A stretch of DNA of 64,000 bases from Candidatus Thalassolituus haligoni (GTDB lineage: Bacteria; Pseudomonadota; Gammaproteobacteria; Pseudomonadales; Oceanobacteraceae): positions 1,891,001-1,955,000 of the forward strand of contig NZ_CP139482.1 of NCBI RefSeq assembly GCF_041222825.1, given 5' to 3'. Position numbers and translations under genes: made by a program. Below, in pieces: positions 12,104-20,227 of the stretch; position 1 is the first letter of the stretch; every line of letters starts with the position of its first letter. Under the pieces are notes generated by a model that saw only the letters and a list, made by a program, of their open reading frames with translations, was not told the DNA's origin and searched no databases.

Positions 12104-14008
12104 ATGACCGTAGCCAGCAAAGAAACGCTTGGTTTTAAAACCGAAGTAAAACAACTGTTGCATTTGATGATTCACTCCTTGTATTCCAACAAGGAAATTT
12201 TTCTGCGTGAGCTGATTTCCAACGCCTCGGATGCATGTGACAAATTGCGTTTTGAAGCGTTACAAAACGATGCGCTGTTTGAAGGGCAGAGTGAGCTTGC
12301 TGTTCATATCAACTTTGATACCGATGCCCGAACCCTGACCATTGAAGACAATGGTATCGGTATGAATCGGGAAGACGTGATCAGCCATCTGGGTACGATT
12401 GCCAAATCCGGCACCGCTGAGTTTCTTGGCAAGCTGACCGGAGATCAAAAGCAGGACTCCCAGCTGATCGGCCAGTTTGGTGTGGGGTTTTACTCAGCCT
12501 TTATTGTCGCTGACAAGGTGGTGGTTGATACCCGTCGTGCGGGCGAGTCGGCTGAGCAAGGTATTCGCTGGGAATCCGCTGGTGAAGGTGAGTTTTCACT
12601 GGAAACCATCGACAAGCCCGAGCGCGGCACCCGTATTACCCTGCACCTGAAAGCGGATGAAGCCGAGTTTGCCGACAACTACCGTTTGCGTTCGCTGATC
12701 AAAAAATATTCTGATCATATTGCCGTCCCCGTGTTCTTGCCGCCGGAAATCAGTGCGGACGACGACGCTGCCGATGCTGAAGCCAGCAAGGCACCAGAAG
12801 CCGTCAACCAGGCCAAGGCGATGTGGACGCGCTCGCGCTCGGAACTGACTGACGAAGAATACCAGGAGTTCTACAAACACATTTCCCACGACTGGAATGA
12901 GCCGCTGACCTGGATGCATAACCGGGTGGAAGGCAAACTGGATTACACCAGCCTGCTGTATATTCCGTCGAAGGCTCCGTTTGATATGTGGAATCGGGAT
13001 ACAGCCCGTGGTCTGAAGCTGTATGTGCAACGTGTCTTTATTATGGACGATGCCGAGCAGTTCCTGCCGCTGTACCTGCGCTTCGTTAAGGGTGTGCTGG
13101 ATTCCAATGACCTGTCTCTCAACGTCTCGCGTGAAATCCTGCAGCAAGACAAACAGGTCGACAGCATGCGCTCGGCACTGGTCAAACGTATCCTGGATAC
13201 CCTGACCAAACTGGCGAAAAACGACAGTGACAAATACCAGCAGTTTTGGGACGAGTTCGGCGATGTGCTGAAAGAAGGCCCGGCTGAAGATTTTGCCAAC
13301 AAGGAAAAGATTGCCGCGTTATTCCGTTTTGCCACCTCAACCAGTGGCAGCGAAGCCCAGACGGTTGGTTTGGCAGACTATGTTGCGCGCATGCAGGAAG
13401 GGCAGAAAAAAGTTTATTACATCACGGCTGAATCCTACGCCGCTGGTATGGGTAGCCCGCACATCGAGTATTTCCGTAAAAAGGGTATCGAAGTCCTGTT
13501 GCTGACGGATCGGGTAGATGAATGGATGGTCGGCCATCTGAATGAATTTGATGGCAAATCCTTCCAGGACATCACCAAAGGTGAGCTGGATCTTGATGAG
13601 CTCGCCGATGAAGACGAAAAGAAACAGCAGGAAACGCTGCAGGAAAGCCACAAGAACCTGACCGAACGGCTGGAAAAGGTATTGCCTGAGGTTAAATCTG
13701 TGCGTGTAACCTCTCGTCTGACGGATTCACCGGCCTGTTTGGTGGTTGGCCAGTTTGATATGGGCGGTCACATGCGGCGGATGCTGGAAGCGGCTGGCCA
13801 GAAAATGCCTGAACCGGAAATTACTCTGGAAATCAATCCGACTCACCCGTTGATCGAGCGGCTGGACAATGAACCGGATGAAGATCGTTTTGCCGAACTG
13901 GCAGGACTGATCCATGCTCAGGCCCAGTTAGCGGAAGGTAGCCAGCTGAAAAATCCGGCTGAATATGTCGGCAAGCTGAACAAGCTGCTGTTGGATCTGA
14001 TGAAATAA
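12104..14008 (+). CDS. htpG: Molecular chaperone HtpG (Hsp90)
   Basis: Cytosolic Hsp90 chaperone, 634 residues, the usual length. The N-terminal GHKL ATPase shows [23 protein letters not shown] and [11 protein letters not shown]; the middle domain and C-terminal dimerisation domain follow without interruption. The ATG at 12104 is preceded by AGGAGA. A heat-shock promoter was not recognised in the 102-base gap after thiDE. An inverted repeat follows the gene. Confidence 0.98.
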   Translation: MTVASKETLGFKTEVKQLLHLMIHSLYSNKEIFLRELISNASDACDKLRFEALQNDALFEGQSELAVHINFDTDARTLTIEDNGIGMNREDVISHLGTIAKSGTAEFLGKLTGDQKQDSQLIGQFGVGFYSAFIVADKVVVDTRRAGESAEQGIRWESAGEGEFSLETIDKPERGTRITLHLKADEAEFADNYRLRSLIKKYSDHIAVPVFLPPEISADDDAADAEASKAPEAVNQAKAMWTRSRSELTDEEYQEFYKHISHDWNEPLTWMHNRVEGKLDYTSLLYIPSKAPFDMWNRDTARGLKLYVQRVFIMDDAEQFLPLYLRFVKGVLDSNDLSLNVSREILQQDKQVDSMRSALVKRILDTLTKLAKNDSDKYQQFWDEFGDVLKEGPAEDFANKEKIAALFRFATSTSGSEAQTVGLADYVARMQEGQKKVYYITAESYAAGMGSPHIEYFRKKGIEVLLLTDRVDEWMVGHLNEFDGKSFQDITKGELDLDELADEDEKKQQETLQESHKNLTERLEKVLPEVKSVRVTSRLTDSPACLVVGQFDMGGHMRRMLEAAGQKMPEPEITLEINPTHPLIERLDNEPDEDRFAELAGLIHAQAQLAEGSQLKNPAEYVGKLNKLLLDLMK

Positions 14009-14027
14009 GGCTGCCAGAAAGAGCGTC

Positions 14028-14055
14028 TCGACACCATACCATCGTGTGGTGTCGA
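14028..14055 (+). terminator. Hairpin after htpG
   Basis: A perfect nine-base inverted repeat, TCGACACCA and TGGTGTCGA, with a ten-base loop, 20 bases after the htpG stop. The T-tract downstream is weak (TCTTCCCC), so it may be a poor intrinsic terminator or an RNA end stabiliser. Confidence 0.5.
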
Positions 14056-14190
14056 TCTTCCCCGTATTCCGTCAGTTTTTGTAATCAGTGCATGTTACCG
14101 ATTGCCGGGCACTGCTAAGATGCCCGCACTTGTTCTTTGATGTCCCGGCCGCTGTTCTGCGGTTCGGGTTTTACTCTTTTCGGGGGAATT

Positions 14191-14766
14191 ATGAAGGGAA
14201 TTGCTCAGGCTATGCGTCGGGTTATTACTGGTTCCACATTGGCATGTCTGGCGGTCTCTGCCCAGGCCGGTGGTGCGCTGGATCTCAGCTTGGCAGACGA
14301 TGCTGTACGGGTTGCTTATGATGCCACCCAGGCCGGTTCCGGTTTGCACATCAACCTGTCAGCACTGCATCACATGGATGATGGCAACATGCTGGGAGCC
14401 GGTGTGCATGTGGTCGATTTACGCAAACCTCACAGCAATCTGTATATCGGGCTGGGTGCCAAGGCGTTTGCCTTTGATACCGATCATTACAGCGGTGCCG
14501 CGCTGGGTGTCGGTGGTTTCTTCCGGGCAGCGCTACCGACTCAGCCGGATGTCAGTGTTGCCGGTTATGCCTATTACGCGCCCCCGGTTGTCTCTTTTGG
14601 CGATGCGGAAAATCTGATCAGCAGTGACTTGCGTGCCCAGTATGCCGTTATTCCTACCGCCCGTATCTACACCGGTTATCGTTACAACGGTATCCGGATG
14701 GAGGGCATGGATAAACGTTACAAATTGGGCGATGGCTGGCACTTTGGCCTGACTCTGGACTTCTGA
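14191..14766 (+). CDS. YfaZ-like outer-membrane beta-barrel protein
   Basis: A 191-residue secreted protein resembling the YfaZ family. The ATG at 14191 follows GGGGGAA and opens a signal peptide cut after AQA (SAQAGGALD). The remainder has alternating strands with aromatic ends and finishes in FGLTLDF, the terminal-phenylalanine signal of outer-membrane barrels. LSALHHMDDGNMLGAGVHV and GLGAKAFAF match the family style. Function of YfaZ proteins is not established. The next gene begins three bases later. Confidence 0.75.
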   Translation: MKGIAQAMRRVITGSTLACLAVSAQAGGALDLSLADDAVRVAYDATQAGSGLHINLSALHHMDDGNMLGAGVHVVDLRKPHSNLYIGLGAKAFAFDTDHYSGAALGVGGFFRAALPTQPDVSVAGYAYYAPPVVSFGDAENLISSDLRAQYAVIPTARIYTGYRYNGIRMEGMDKRYKLGDGWHFGLTLDF

Positions 14767-14769
14767 TCA

Positions 14770-15249
14770 ATGGCCGCAATCAACTGGGTTGGCCAGACCA
14801 ACCAACGCCTGTATCAATGCCGACTGTTGCAGGAGCAAATCTGTGCCGGGCAGGAACCTGCGTTGCAGCAGGCGCTGGACGATGCGGCCTTGCTCCAGCT
14901 GTTCGCGGCCTATCGTTGTTATCTTAATGAGTTGGCGCTGGCTGCCGGGGTAACAAACCGGGTTGACTCACTGACTCAGTTATTACAACAAACCGCGCTG
15001 GTCACTGGGGATATGCGTCAATGGCAAGCATTGTCAGCGGATACGTTCAGTTGGTTTTGTCGGTTTTTGCAGGTCGTGGAGCAGCTCGGCTGGCCGGATA
15101 CGCAGGCGGTAGATTCGTCGCTGGCGACGGAAGTGTCCGGGTTGATTGCGTCGTCAGCTAGCAGTGATGAAGACGATAGTGTGTCTCACTGGTTGGCAAG
15201 TTTTCATCGGTTGATTGATGAACAGCGCGCCAATCAGCGCGAATCCTGA
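14770..15249 (+). CDS. Conserved hypothetical protein, DUF6586-like
   Basis: A 159-residue soluble, helix-rich protein with no signal peptide or membrane segment. The opening WVGQTNQRLYQCRLLQEQI and the leucine-rich helices resemble the DUF6586 proteins that lie near sulA-lexA in Pseudomonas, and the neighbourhood here agrees. It starts three bases after the YfaZ-like gene. Function unknown; the family name is a judgement from pattern and position. Confidence 0.6.
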   Translation: MAAINWVGQTNQRLYQCRLLQEQICAGQEPALQQALDDAALLQLFAAYRCYLNELALAAGVTNRVDSLTQLLQQTALVTGDMRQWQALSADTFSWFCRFLQVVEQLGWPDTQAVDSSLATEVSGLIASSASSDEDDSVSHWLASFHRLIDEQRANQRES

Positions 15250-15412
15250 TCTTCACTCGTTTTCCACGGGTGTAGTCTGCCCGGATTTCCTGTTTGATGT
15301 GATGCTTGTAACGACGAGCGAGCGTGCTGCAATACAAGGGTGGCACGCTATGTTTCGCGTGTGTTCGCTCCGGTTATGTTAAACTCGTTGACCATTTTTC
15401 GTGAGACGGTAT

Positions 15413-15661
15413 ATGGCACGCTTTTTCGAGATTATTGAGCTTTCCAATGGGGACGTTGCGTTGCGTCGGGCTGATGAGCAAGACGGCGATGCACTGATGC
15501 GGATTCACTTTTCAGAGGATGCCAAGGCCAGCTTGAGTGAGCACCATATGGATGTTGCGCGTGTCATGCTGGAAGCGGGTGTCCGCAAGGTCAGTGAGCT
15601 GTCTGGTATGGATGTCGACGATGACTTTGATGTAGCAGAGCATACGTATTCGCTGCATTAA
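15413..15661 (+). CDS. Small conserved hypothetical protein
   Basis: An 82-residue acidic protein (MARFFEIIELSNGDVALRRA...) of a small gammaproteobacterial family found beside sulA-lexA in Pseudomonas. The ATG at 15413 is preferred over the GTG at 15401 because homologues begin MARFFE. The C-terminus is rich in aspartate (GMDVDDDFD). No known domain and no function. A strong terminator follows and separates it from convergent sulA. Confidence 0.7.
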   Translation: MARFFEIIELSNGDVALRRADEQDGDALMRIHFSEDAKASLSEHHMDVARVMLEAGVRKVSELSGMDVDDDFDVAEHTYSLH

Positions 15662-15685
15662 ATCACGCGCTGATGATCAACCATA

Positions 15686-15717
15686 AAACGGGTAGCCTTG
15701 CTGCCCGTTTTTTTTTG
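15686..15717 (+). terminator. Intrinsic terminator
   Basis: Stem ACGGGTAGC / GCTGCCCGT with a CTT loop followed by eight or more T residues. It ends the small-gene transcript at 15661 on the plus strand and lies between convergent genes. Confidence 0.9.
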
Positions 15718-15729
15718 CGCTGAATAAGC

Positions 15730-16173
15730 TCAGGGGTTTTGGCGAATCTGTACCAGCACGACATGACTGCCACTCTGGCGTGCCAACTCACGGAGTTGTC
15801 GACGTTGATGCTGGCTGATGTCACCTTGCCATTCGATGATCAAATGGCTGTTGCCGCTGGCGAGGATCCGTTGGCACAACACTTTCTGGGTATCTGCACA
15901 CAGGTCAATATGCACCACGGGTGCCTTGTCGAGATTCATACTGGCCAGCCATTGTTTGTTCAGCGTCCGGTTCGGGCTTAGCCACATCAGCCAGCGATCA
16001 CTGGAATTGCAGTGGGCCAGTATGGGCAGTAACTGCAGCGGCTGAATGGTGCTGTCATCCGATACAATCACCTCGGTCAGGCTGCCAGACGGTCTTGGCC
16101 TGGTTTTCAGTGGCACGGCATTCGTAAACGGCAAAGCGGGCTGACGATCGACTGGCAAGCTGAGTTGACGCAT
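15730..16173 (-). CDS. sulA: SOS cell-division inhibitor SulA
   Basis: A 147-residue protein placed directly after lexA on the same strand, as in Pseudomonas lexA-sulA. The central LLPILAHCNSSDRWLMWLSP and VLCQRILASGNSHLIIEW are the SulA core, which binds FtsZ and stops septation during DNA damage. The N-terminal 35 residues are variable and proline-rich, as expected. It would be co-expressed with lexA from the LexA-controlled promoter (52-base gap, no terminator seen). Confidence 0.85.
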   Translation of the reverse strand: MRQLSLPVDRQPALPFTNAVPLKTRPRPSGSLTEVIVSDDSTIQPLQLLPILAHCNSSDRWLMWLSPNRTLNKQWLASMNLDKAPVVHIDLCADTQKVLCQRILASGNSHLIIEWQGDISQHQRRQLRELARQSGSHVVLVQIRQNP

Positions 16174-16225
16174 ACAAAACCTCGTGAATGGTGACTACCC
16201 TGTGGTATCTGGCTGGGACGTACGG

Positions 16226-16828
16226 TTAGTGATTGCGACGAATAACGCCGACATACAAACCTTCGATATAAAACTCTTGCTGGCGCAGGTCGACGATAAT
16301 CGGGCCGTAATGTTCATTTTCGGGATGCAGGATGACCTTGTGACGATTCTTTTCAAGGCGTTTGACGGTGACTTCGTTTTCGACCCGTGCGACGACGATC
16401 TGGCCGTTGCGGGCACTTTCACATTTGTGAACGGCAATCAGGTCGCCATTAAAAATGCCAGCGTTTTTCATACTGTCGCCTTGTACTTGCAGCAGATAGT
16501 CCGCAGCCGGTTTGAAAAAATTGGCGGGCAGGTTGCAGTACTCTTCGATATGTTCCTGGGCCAGTATAGGCTCACCCGCTGCCACACGGCCGACAATAGG
16601 CAGCCCTTCCTGTTCGGAGCCGAGAATCCGAATGCCTCTGGACGCGCCAGGCATGATGTCGATAGCGCCTTTGCGAGCCAGTGCTTTCAGGTGTTCTTCC
16701 GCCGCATTGGGGGATTTGAAGCCAAGCTCCTTGGCGATTTCTGCTCGGGTAGGTGGGAAGCCGGTTTCCTCCAGTGCGGATTTGATCAGGTTGAGTACCT
16801 GCTGCTGTCTGGCGGTGAGCTTGATCAT
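16226..16828 (-). CDS. lexA: SOS repressor LexA
   Basis: 200-residue SOS repressor and self-cleaving peptidase. The ATG at 16828 gives [15 protein letters not shown], the canonical start; upstream in-frame codons lie inside the operators. The winged-helix DNA-binding domain spans about 1-70, the Ala84-Gly85 cleavage site is in RVAAGEP, and the catalytic pair is S119 (QGDSMKN) and K156 (VTVKRLEK). Three LexA boxes lie upstream. Operon with sulA. Confidence 0.98.
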   Translation of the reverse strand: MIKLTARQQQVLNLIKSALEETGFPPTRAEIAKELGFKSPNAAEEHLKALARKGAIDIMPGASRGIRILGSEQEGLPIVGRVAAGEPILAQEHIEEYCNLPANFFKPAADYLLQVQGDSMKNAGIFNGDLIAVHKCESARNGQIVVARVENEVTVKRLEKNRHKVILHPENEHYGPIIVDLRQQEFYIEGLYVGVIRRNH

Positions 16829-16841
16829 AAAGTTTCCATGT

Positions 16842-16857
16842 CTGTTTATCTGTACAG
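16842..16857 (-). promoter_or_regulatory. LexA box 1
   Basis: CTGTTTATCTGTACAG is a perfect CTGT-N8-ACAG operator, 13 bases upstream of the lexA start codon and just downstream of the predicted transcription start. Confidence 0.9.
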
Positions 16858-16860
16858 TGG

Positions 16861-16876
16861 GTGTGAATATATACAG
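16861..16876 (-). promoter_or_regulatory. LexA box 2 (imperfect)
   Basis: GTGTGAATATATACAG differs from the CTGT-N8-ACAG rule at one outer base. It covers the predicted -10 hexamer of lexA and has the AT-rich centre usual for SOS boxes. Confidence 0.75.
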
Positions 16877-16894
16877 TAAAAAATACTGTGTAAA
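16866..16894 (-). promoter_or_regulatory. lexA-sulA promoter
   Basis: Read on the minus strand, -35 TTTACA (16889-16894) is separated by 17 bases from -10 TATATT (16866-16871). Each hexamer lies inside a LexA box, so repressor binding would block RNA polymerase. Confidence 0.75.
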
Positions 16895-16901
16895 CCCACA
16901 G
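16886..16901 (-). promoter_or_regulatory. LexA box 3
   Basis: CTGTGTAAACCCACAG is a perfect CTGT-N8-ACAG operator covering the -35 hexamer of the lexA promoter. Confidence 0.88.
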
Positions 16902-16920
16902 TGGTTGATATTTGCAGTGC

Positions 16921-16954
16921 CAGCTTGCCATCGACAGCTTGCCATCGACAGCTT
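16921..16954. repeat. 14-base tandem repeat
   Basis: The unit CAGCTTGCCATCGA occurs twice in direct succession, followed by a partial third copy (CAGCTT). It lies upstream of the lexA operators and shows no coding or regulatory role. Confidence 0.8.
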
Positions 16955-17029
16955 CAGCTGCCGGGTACATTCCGGGTTTTTCTAGAAACTGCTGGGTTCC
17001 GTGGGAATGACCAGTAGGCATTTGTGCGA

Positions 17030-17096
17030 GCGGTGTTGGCCGCCTTATTCTGACATCCAGCAACCTCTCTCAGCGCTGTGCAGGATTAAATAGATG
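17030..17096 (+). repeat. Partial copy of dispersed repeat (right end)
   Basis: The 19 bases GTGCAGGATTAAATAGATG (17078-17096) recur exactly at 38686-38704, the right end of a MITE-like element. Similarity continues upstream (CGCCTT, CTGA, GCAAC, CTC blocks at matching spacing). The left terminal repeat is absent here, so this is a decayed or truncated copy. Confidence 0.7.
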
Positions 17097-17343
17097 GATC
17101 CAAACGGCTGCTGATTATGCATTCCCAAATTAATTCTCATTTTGCGAATCAAAACTGCATTTTCGGTTTGAATATGAAAAGTGAATTTGAAAGCACGCAG
17201 GATTTTTACGAAATAATATCTGTGAAAAATTTCTGGATAAATATTTATTGAATTTTTTTATTCCTTGTAAATCAATTAGTTGTGTGGGTTTTAAAGGTCT
17301 GTTGTCGTTGAATTTGATGCTGTTTTGGTCGTTTTTTTAATGT
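17097..17343. other. AT-rich noncoding stretch upstream of the luxO remnant
   Basis: Strongly AT-rich compared with its surroundings. A 44-codon open frame at 17117-17251 has no ribosome site and low-complexity composition and is not called. The region ends at a sigma-54-type promoter. Confidence 0.5.
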
Positions 17344-17359
17344 TGGCACATCCACTGCA
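17344..17359 (+). promoter_or_regulatory. Candidate sigma-54 promoter
   Basis: TGGCACATCCACTGCA matches the -24/-12 rule TGGCAC-N5-TTGCA at all but one base, with correct spacing between GG and GC. It points toward the luxO start codon 122 bases downstream. LuxO is itself a sigma-54 activator, which makes this position meaningful. Confidence 0.5.
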
Positions 17360-17370
17360 ATACCTCTTTT

Positions 17371-17436
17371 AACCCCGGAACAAATGCTGATTGCAAATCG
17401 GTCGTTCATGGGGGTTGGCTCAAGATTAAATGCTTT
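17371..17436 (+). ncRNA. Candidate structured RNA downstream of the sigma-54 promoter
   Basis: Starts about 12 bases after the -12 element. Nested pairing is possible: AACCCC (17371-17376) with GGGGTT (17411-17416), GAAC (17378-17381) with GTTC (17404-17407), and GATT with AATC inside; a T-rich stretch follows at 17432-17436. It lacks the known Qrr core sequence, so it may simply be a 5' leader of luxO. Confidence 0.25.
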
Positions 17437-17481
17437 TTCCAGCTAATAAAAAACTAATATAAAATGCAATGAGGATACCTT

Positions 17482-17514
17482 ATGACCACTTCAATCAAGT
17501 CGCGTAAAACCAAG
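17482..17514 (+). pseudogene. luxO: 5' fragment of luxO-type regulator
   Basis: An ATG with a GAGG ribosome site opens eleven codons (MTTSIKSRKTK) that run directly into the left inverted repeat of the IS element. The reading frame, orientation and position suit the beginning of the gene whose 3' part survives on the other side of the IS. The assignment to luxO rests on that 3' part. Confidence 0.6.
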
Positions 17515-18774
17515 CACTATTGTCCGGTTAACCAAATCCCAGACCCAGCTGCCCTGTATCATCCGGCAAATCCGGTGGTTTTCTGAACACCTCCAGCAGC
17601 GGCATTCGCTGCATAAGTACCGATCCCAGTCGGATTGACACATTCCCCAAACGCCTTTCAGGGGCCACGCCTTGCTGGATCAGACGCAACAGCACATAGC
17701 TGATCATCACCACTAAAACCTGCAATTTGACGGCGTTTTCTGACGTACCATAGAACTGTTTGATCTTGAGATTCTGCTTGATCCACTTGAAAAACAATTC
17801 AATCTGCCAGCGCTGTTTGTACAAATCCGCAATCGCCAGAGCGCTGCGTTTCAGGTCATTAGTGATGAAGACCAGCTCCTTGTCATCCTGCTGACGATGA
17901 AACACGACTCGCCTCAAGGTGCGGCCTTTCAGATACGATCGGGTCTTGTAACACACTTCGATTTTTTCATCCCTCACCACACCCACCCCTTTCGGTGGCA
18001 GAGACTTCGTGACCTTGTAATTCATATCTTTCTTCATCCGGCCCACAAACAGACAGCCCTCATTCACGAGCTTTTCGAGCCACGCCCCAGCGTTATAGGC
18101 ACGATCAAATACGTAAGTAGTGCCTTTAAAAACAGAGAGTTGAGAGATGGCGCGGCCATCGCTAACTCTGGCGTCGGTGATTTCAAAATAGATGGGCGTG
18201 TCGGCATTGGGATCGTAGACCGTATGGATTTTGACACCGCTTTTATTCTTCCGGAAATGGGCCCATTGGTAGCGTGACTGACAGAGGGAGATGGTGGTGG
18301 AGTCGATCAGTTGCACCTGAGTGATGACTTCCCGAAGACCTTTCTGTCTGGCCAAACGGGACAGCAAGCGAAAGAACAGCATGTAATAGACCCGCGTGGA
18401 GCGCTTTTGATTGGCATCGGCCAGTGTGCTTTTGCGAACGGGCTTCAGGCCCAGATGGTACAGACGGCGGGATTGAACATCGAGCTGTTCAACCAGCCCT
18501 CGCAGAGAGGAAGCACCACTCAGCTGACCCACCAGCAAGGCCACCAATTGCCCCCAGCATGACAAGGTTCGTGTGCGTTTGTCGGCCTGGTATTGATCGA
18601 CGGTTTTCTGAAATTGATGACGAGGGATGATGTTGAGTCGCTGTGCCAGTACGGTGTTAGAATGTGCCAAGCCCGGTTCTTCTGAATGATGTCTGTGGTA
18701 AGCGTCATTTTACCGGAAACGGCATGGGAACCGGGCTCCTTTCTTTTGGCGGGTCAGTTAACCGGACAGTAGTG
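17515..18774 (-). mobile_element. IS4-family insertion sequence, complete
   Basis: A 1260-base element bounded by inverted repeats: CACTATTGTCCGGTTAAC on the left (from 17515) and, read on the opposite strand, CACTACTGTCCGGTTAAC at the right end (18757-18774), one mismatch. It holds one full transposase gene that reads into the left repeat. The flanks (AAAACCAAG on the left, ATCCCGATA on the right) show no target-site duplication, so one side was changed by deletion or recombination after, or together with, insertion. Confidence 0.9.
17528..18670 (-). CDS. IS4-family DDE transposase
   Basis: Intact 380-residue transposase. The N-terminal part (about 5-75) resembles the DUF4372 domain of one IS4 subgroup. 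The catalytic triad is D123 (LIDSTT), D189 (VFDRAYN) and E291 in the YREK signature (YKQRWQIELFFKWIK). No frameshift or stop, so the element could still be active. The stop codon lies within the left inverted repeat. Confidence 0.95.
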   Translation of the reverse strand: MAHSNTVLAQRLNIIPRHQFQKTVDQYQADKRTRTLSCWGQLVALLVGQLSGASSLRGLVEQLDVQSRRLYHLGLKPVRKSTLADANQKRSTRVYYMLFFRLLSRLARQKGLREVITQVQLIDSTTISLCQSRYQWAHFRKNKSGVKIHTVYDPNADTPIYFEITDARVSDGRAISQLSVFKGTTYVFDRAYNAGAWLEKLVNEGCLFVGRMKKDMNYKVTKSLPPKGVGVVRDEKIEVCYKTRSYLKGRTLRRVVFHRQQDDKELVFITNDLKRSALAIADLYKQRWQIELFFKWIKQNLKIKQFYGTSENAVKLQVLVVMISYVLLRLIQQGVAPERRLGNVSIRLGSVLMQRMPLLEVFRKPPDLPDDTGQLGLGFG

Positions 18775-19269
18775 ATCCCGATACATATGCCACCACTGCG
18801 GGAGCGCGGGCAGGATATCTTGCGTATTGCCAATGCTTTTCTGCAGATGTTTAACGAAGACGAAGGCAAATCTTTTCAAGGCATCAGTCGTGAAGTAAAC
18901 GATTGCCTGATGAGTTACCAATGGCCGGGTAATGTGCGAGAACTGGCGAATGTGCTGAGAAACATGGTTGTTTTAAACCAGGGACAACAGATTGAAACGA
19001 GCCATCTGCCTGATTTTTTTCAAAAACAGGAAAATGCTCCGGCTCTTTCAACAGTACTGAAGCCTGCGGTGGTTGCAGACGAACCGGTGGCTGCGGATAC
19101 CCCCATCTTGCCGTTATGGCTTGAGGAAAAACGGATTATCGAAAGAGCAATTGATCACTACCAGGGTAATATTCCCAAGGCGGCTGCCATGCTGGATATC
19201 AGTGCCTCAACGATTTATCGCAAGAAACAATTCTGGGCGGCGCAGGACGCAAAGCAAGCAGGCCGTTAA
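18775..19269 (+). pseudogene. luxO: 3' remnant of LuxO, quorum-sensing sigma-54 activator
   Basis: The last 164 residues of a LuxO-like protein. It begins exactly at the IS end with VIPIHMPPLRERG, the end of the AAA+ domain, then has DEGKSFQG, SYQWPGNVRELANVLRNMVVL, PLWLEEKRIIERAI and the Fis-type helix-turn-helix GNIPKAAAMLDISASTIYRK. These blocks match Vibrio LuxO closely. The receiver domain and most of the ATPase, roughly 290 codons, are missing, so the gene is dead. A run-on frame from inside the IS covers it but has no credible start. Confidence 0.88.
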
Positions 19270-19489
19270 TACGCCTGCGCCCTGGTGTGGGCAAGGCACA
19301 GGGGCACTCTGATGGTGCTCAAACTCGAAAGATTCCCTTCTCTCTGACCCGTAGCAGCAAACGGTATGACGCCTTGATCCTTCTTTGACGGGTCGTTTAT
19401 ATACGTTTGAAAAATGTAGAAAAAACGAATGTTGCCTGAAACTATTGAGTGAATTTCCACTAGGTATTAATGACTTACCTGTCTTTACC

Positions 19490-19520
19490 TTGCATGGATA
19501 GTGTTTTAAACGTATGTTTG
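19490..19520 (+). promoter_or_regulatory. psrA promoter with PsrA-type operator
   Basis: -35 TTGCAT (19490-19495), 17 bases, -10 TATGTT (19513-19518). The -10 lies inside TAAACGTATGTTTG (19507-19520), which fits the PsrA motif [GC]AAAC-N4-GTTT[GC] with one outer mismatch. A wider palindrome ATAGTGTTT / AAACACTAT (19498-19529) surrounds it. Autorepression of psrA is the natural reading. Confidence 0.72.
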
Positions 19521-19553
19521 AAACACTATTTGTATACCGGGGTTACTGGTACT

Positions 19554-20195
19554 ATGGCTCAAAAAGACACGGCCAGAAGTATTCTTGATTCTGCCGAGGA
19601 ACTGTTTTCCGAACGGGGCTTTGCAGAAACATCGTTACGCAATATCACCACTCGGGCGGGTGTGAACCTGGCGGCGGTGAATTATCATTTTGGCTCTAAA
19701 AAAGAGCTGATTCAGGCGGTATTTGCCCGTTTTCTGGCGCCGTTTTGTGATGATCTGGGCAAGGCGCTGCGGGGCTACGAACACGGTCTGGCAGGCCAGT
19801 CGCCACAACTGGATGCGCTGTTACGCTTGCTGGCCGAAACCTCGATGGCCGCCGGTGGCGGCAATGCGCGCCGCCTGGGAATTTTTATGCGTTTGCTGGG
19901 GTTGGCCTATTCCCAGGAGCAGGGGCATTTGCGCAAGTTTTTACGTAACCATTACGGCGCTGTGTTTGAGCGTTATATGCAGCTGGTGACGGCAGCGTCA
20001 CCGGAGTTGAGTGATGAAGAACGTTTTTGGCGTATCCACTTTATGTTGGGGGCGACCGTGTTTACCCTATCGGGAGTGGAGTCATTGACGGCGATGGCGA
20101 AACACGATCTCGGTGTCAGTACCGGGATTGATGGCGTGGTGGACAAACTGGTGCCCTTTTTGTCGTCCGGTTTTCAGGCGCCCCATCAGGAATGA
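19554..20195 (+). CDS. psrA: TetR-family fatty-acid-responsive regulator PsrA
   Basis: A 213-residue TetR-type repressor. The start MAQKDTARSILDSAEELFSE and the helix-turn-helix FAETSLRNITTRAGVNLAAV with NYHFGSKKELIQAVFARFL follow Pseudomonas PsrA nearly residue for residue; PsrA senses long-chain fatty acids and controls beta-oxidation and rpoS. The ATG at 19554 is chosen over the upstream frame start at 19470 because homologues begin MAQ and the promoter lies between. Position next to lexA and nagZ agrees with Pseudomonas. Confidence 0.88.
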   Translation: MAQKDTARSILDSAEELFSERGFAETSLRNITTRAGVNLAAVNYHFGSKKELIQAVFARFLAPFCDDLGKALRGYEHGLAGQSPQLDALLRLLAETSMAAGGGNARRLGIFMRLLGLAYSQEQGHLRKFLRNHYGAVFERYMQLVTAASPELSDEERFWRIHFMLGATVFTLSGVESLTAMAKHDLGVSTGIDGVVDKLVPFLSSGFQAPHQE

Positions 20196-20227
20196 TATTC
20201 GACCGTTCTAACGCCAGGAGGCCAGTT

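Noticed and set aside
18664..18774. Start of the sigma-54 regulator inside the IS
   Set aside because: The in-frame codons belong to the IS end and encode nothing like an AAA+ domain; the frame is open by chance.
17506..18783. Target-site duplication around the IS
   Set aside because: Nine to twelve bases on each side were compared and do not match; hence the deletion interpretation.
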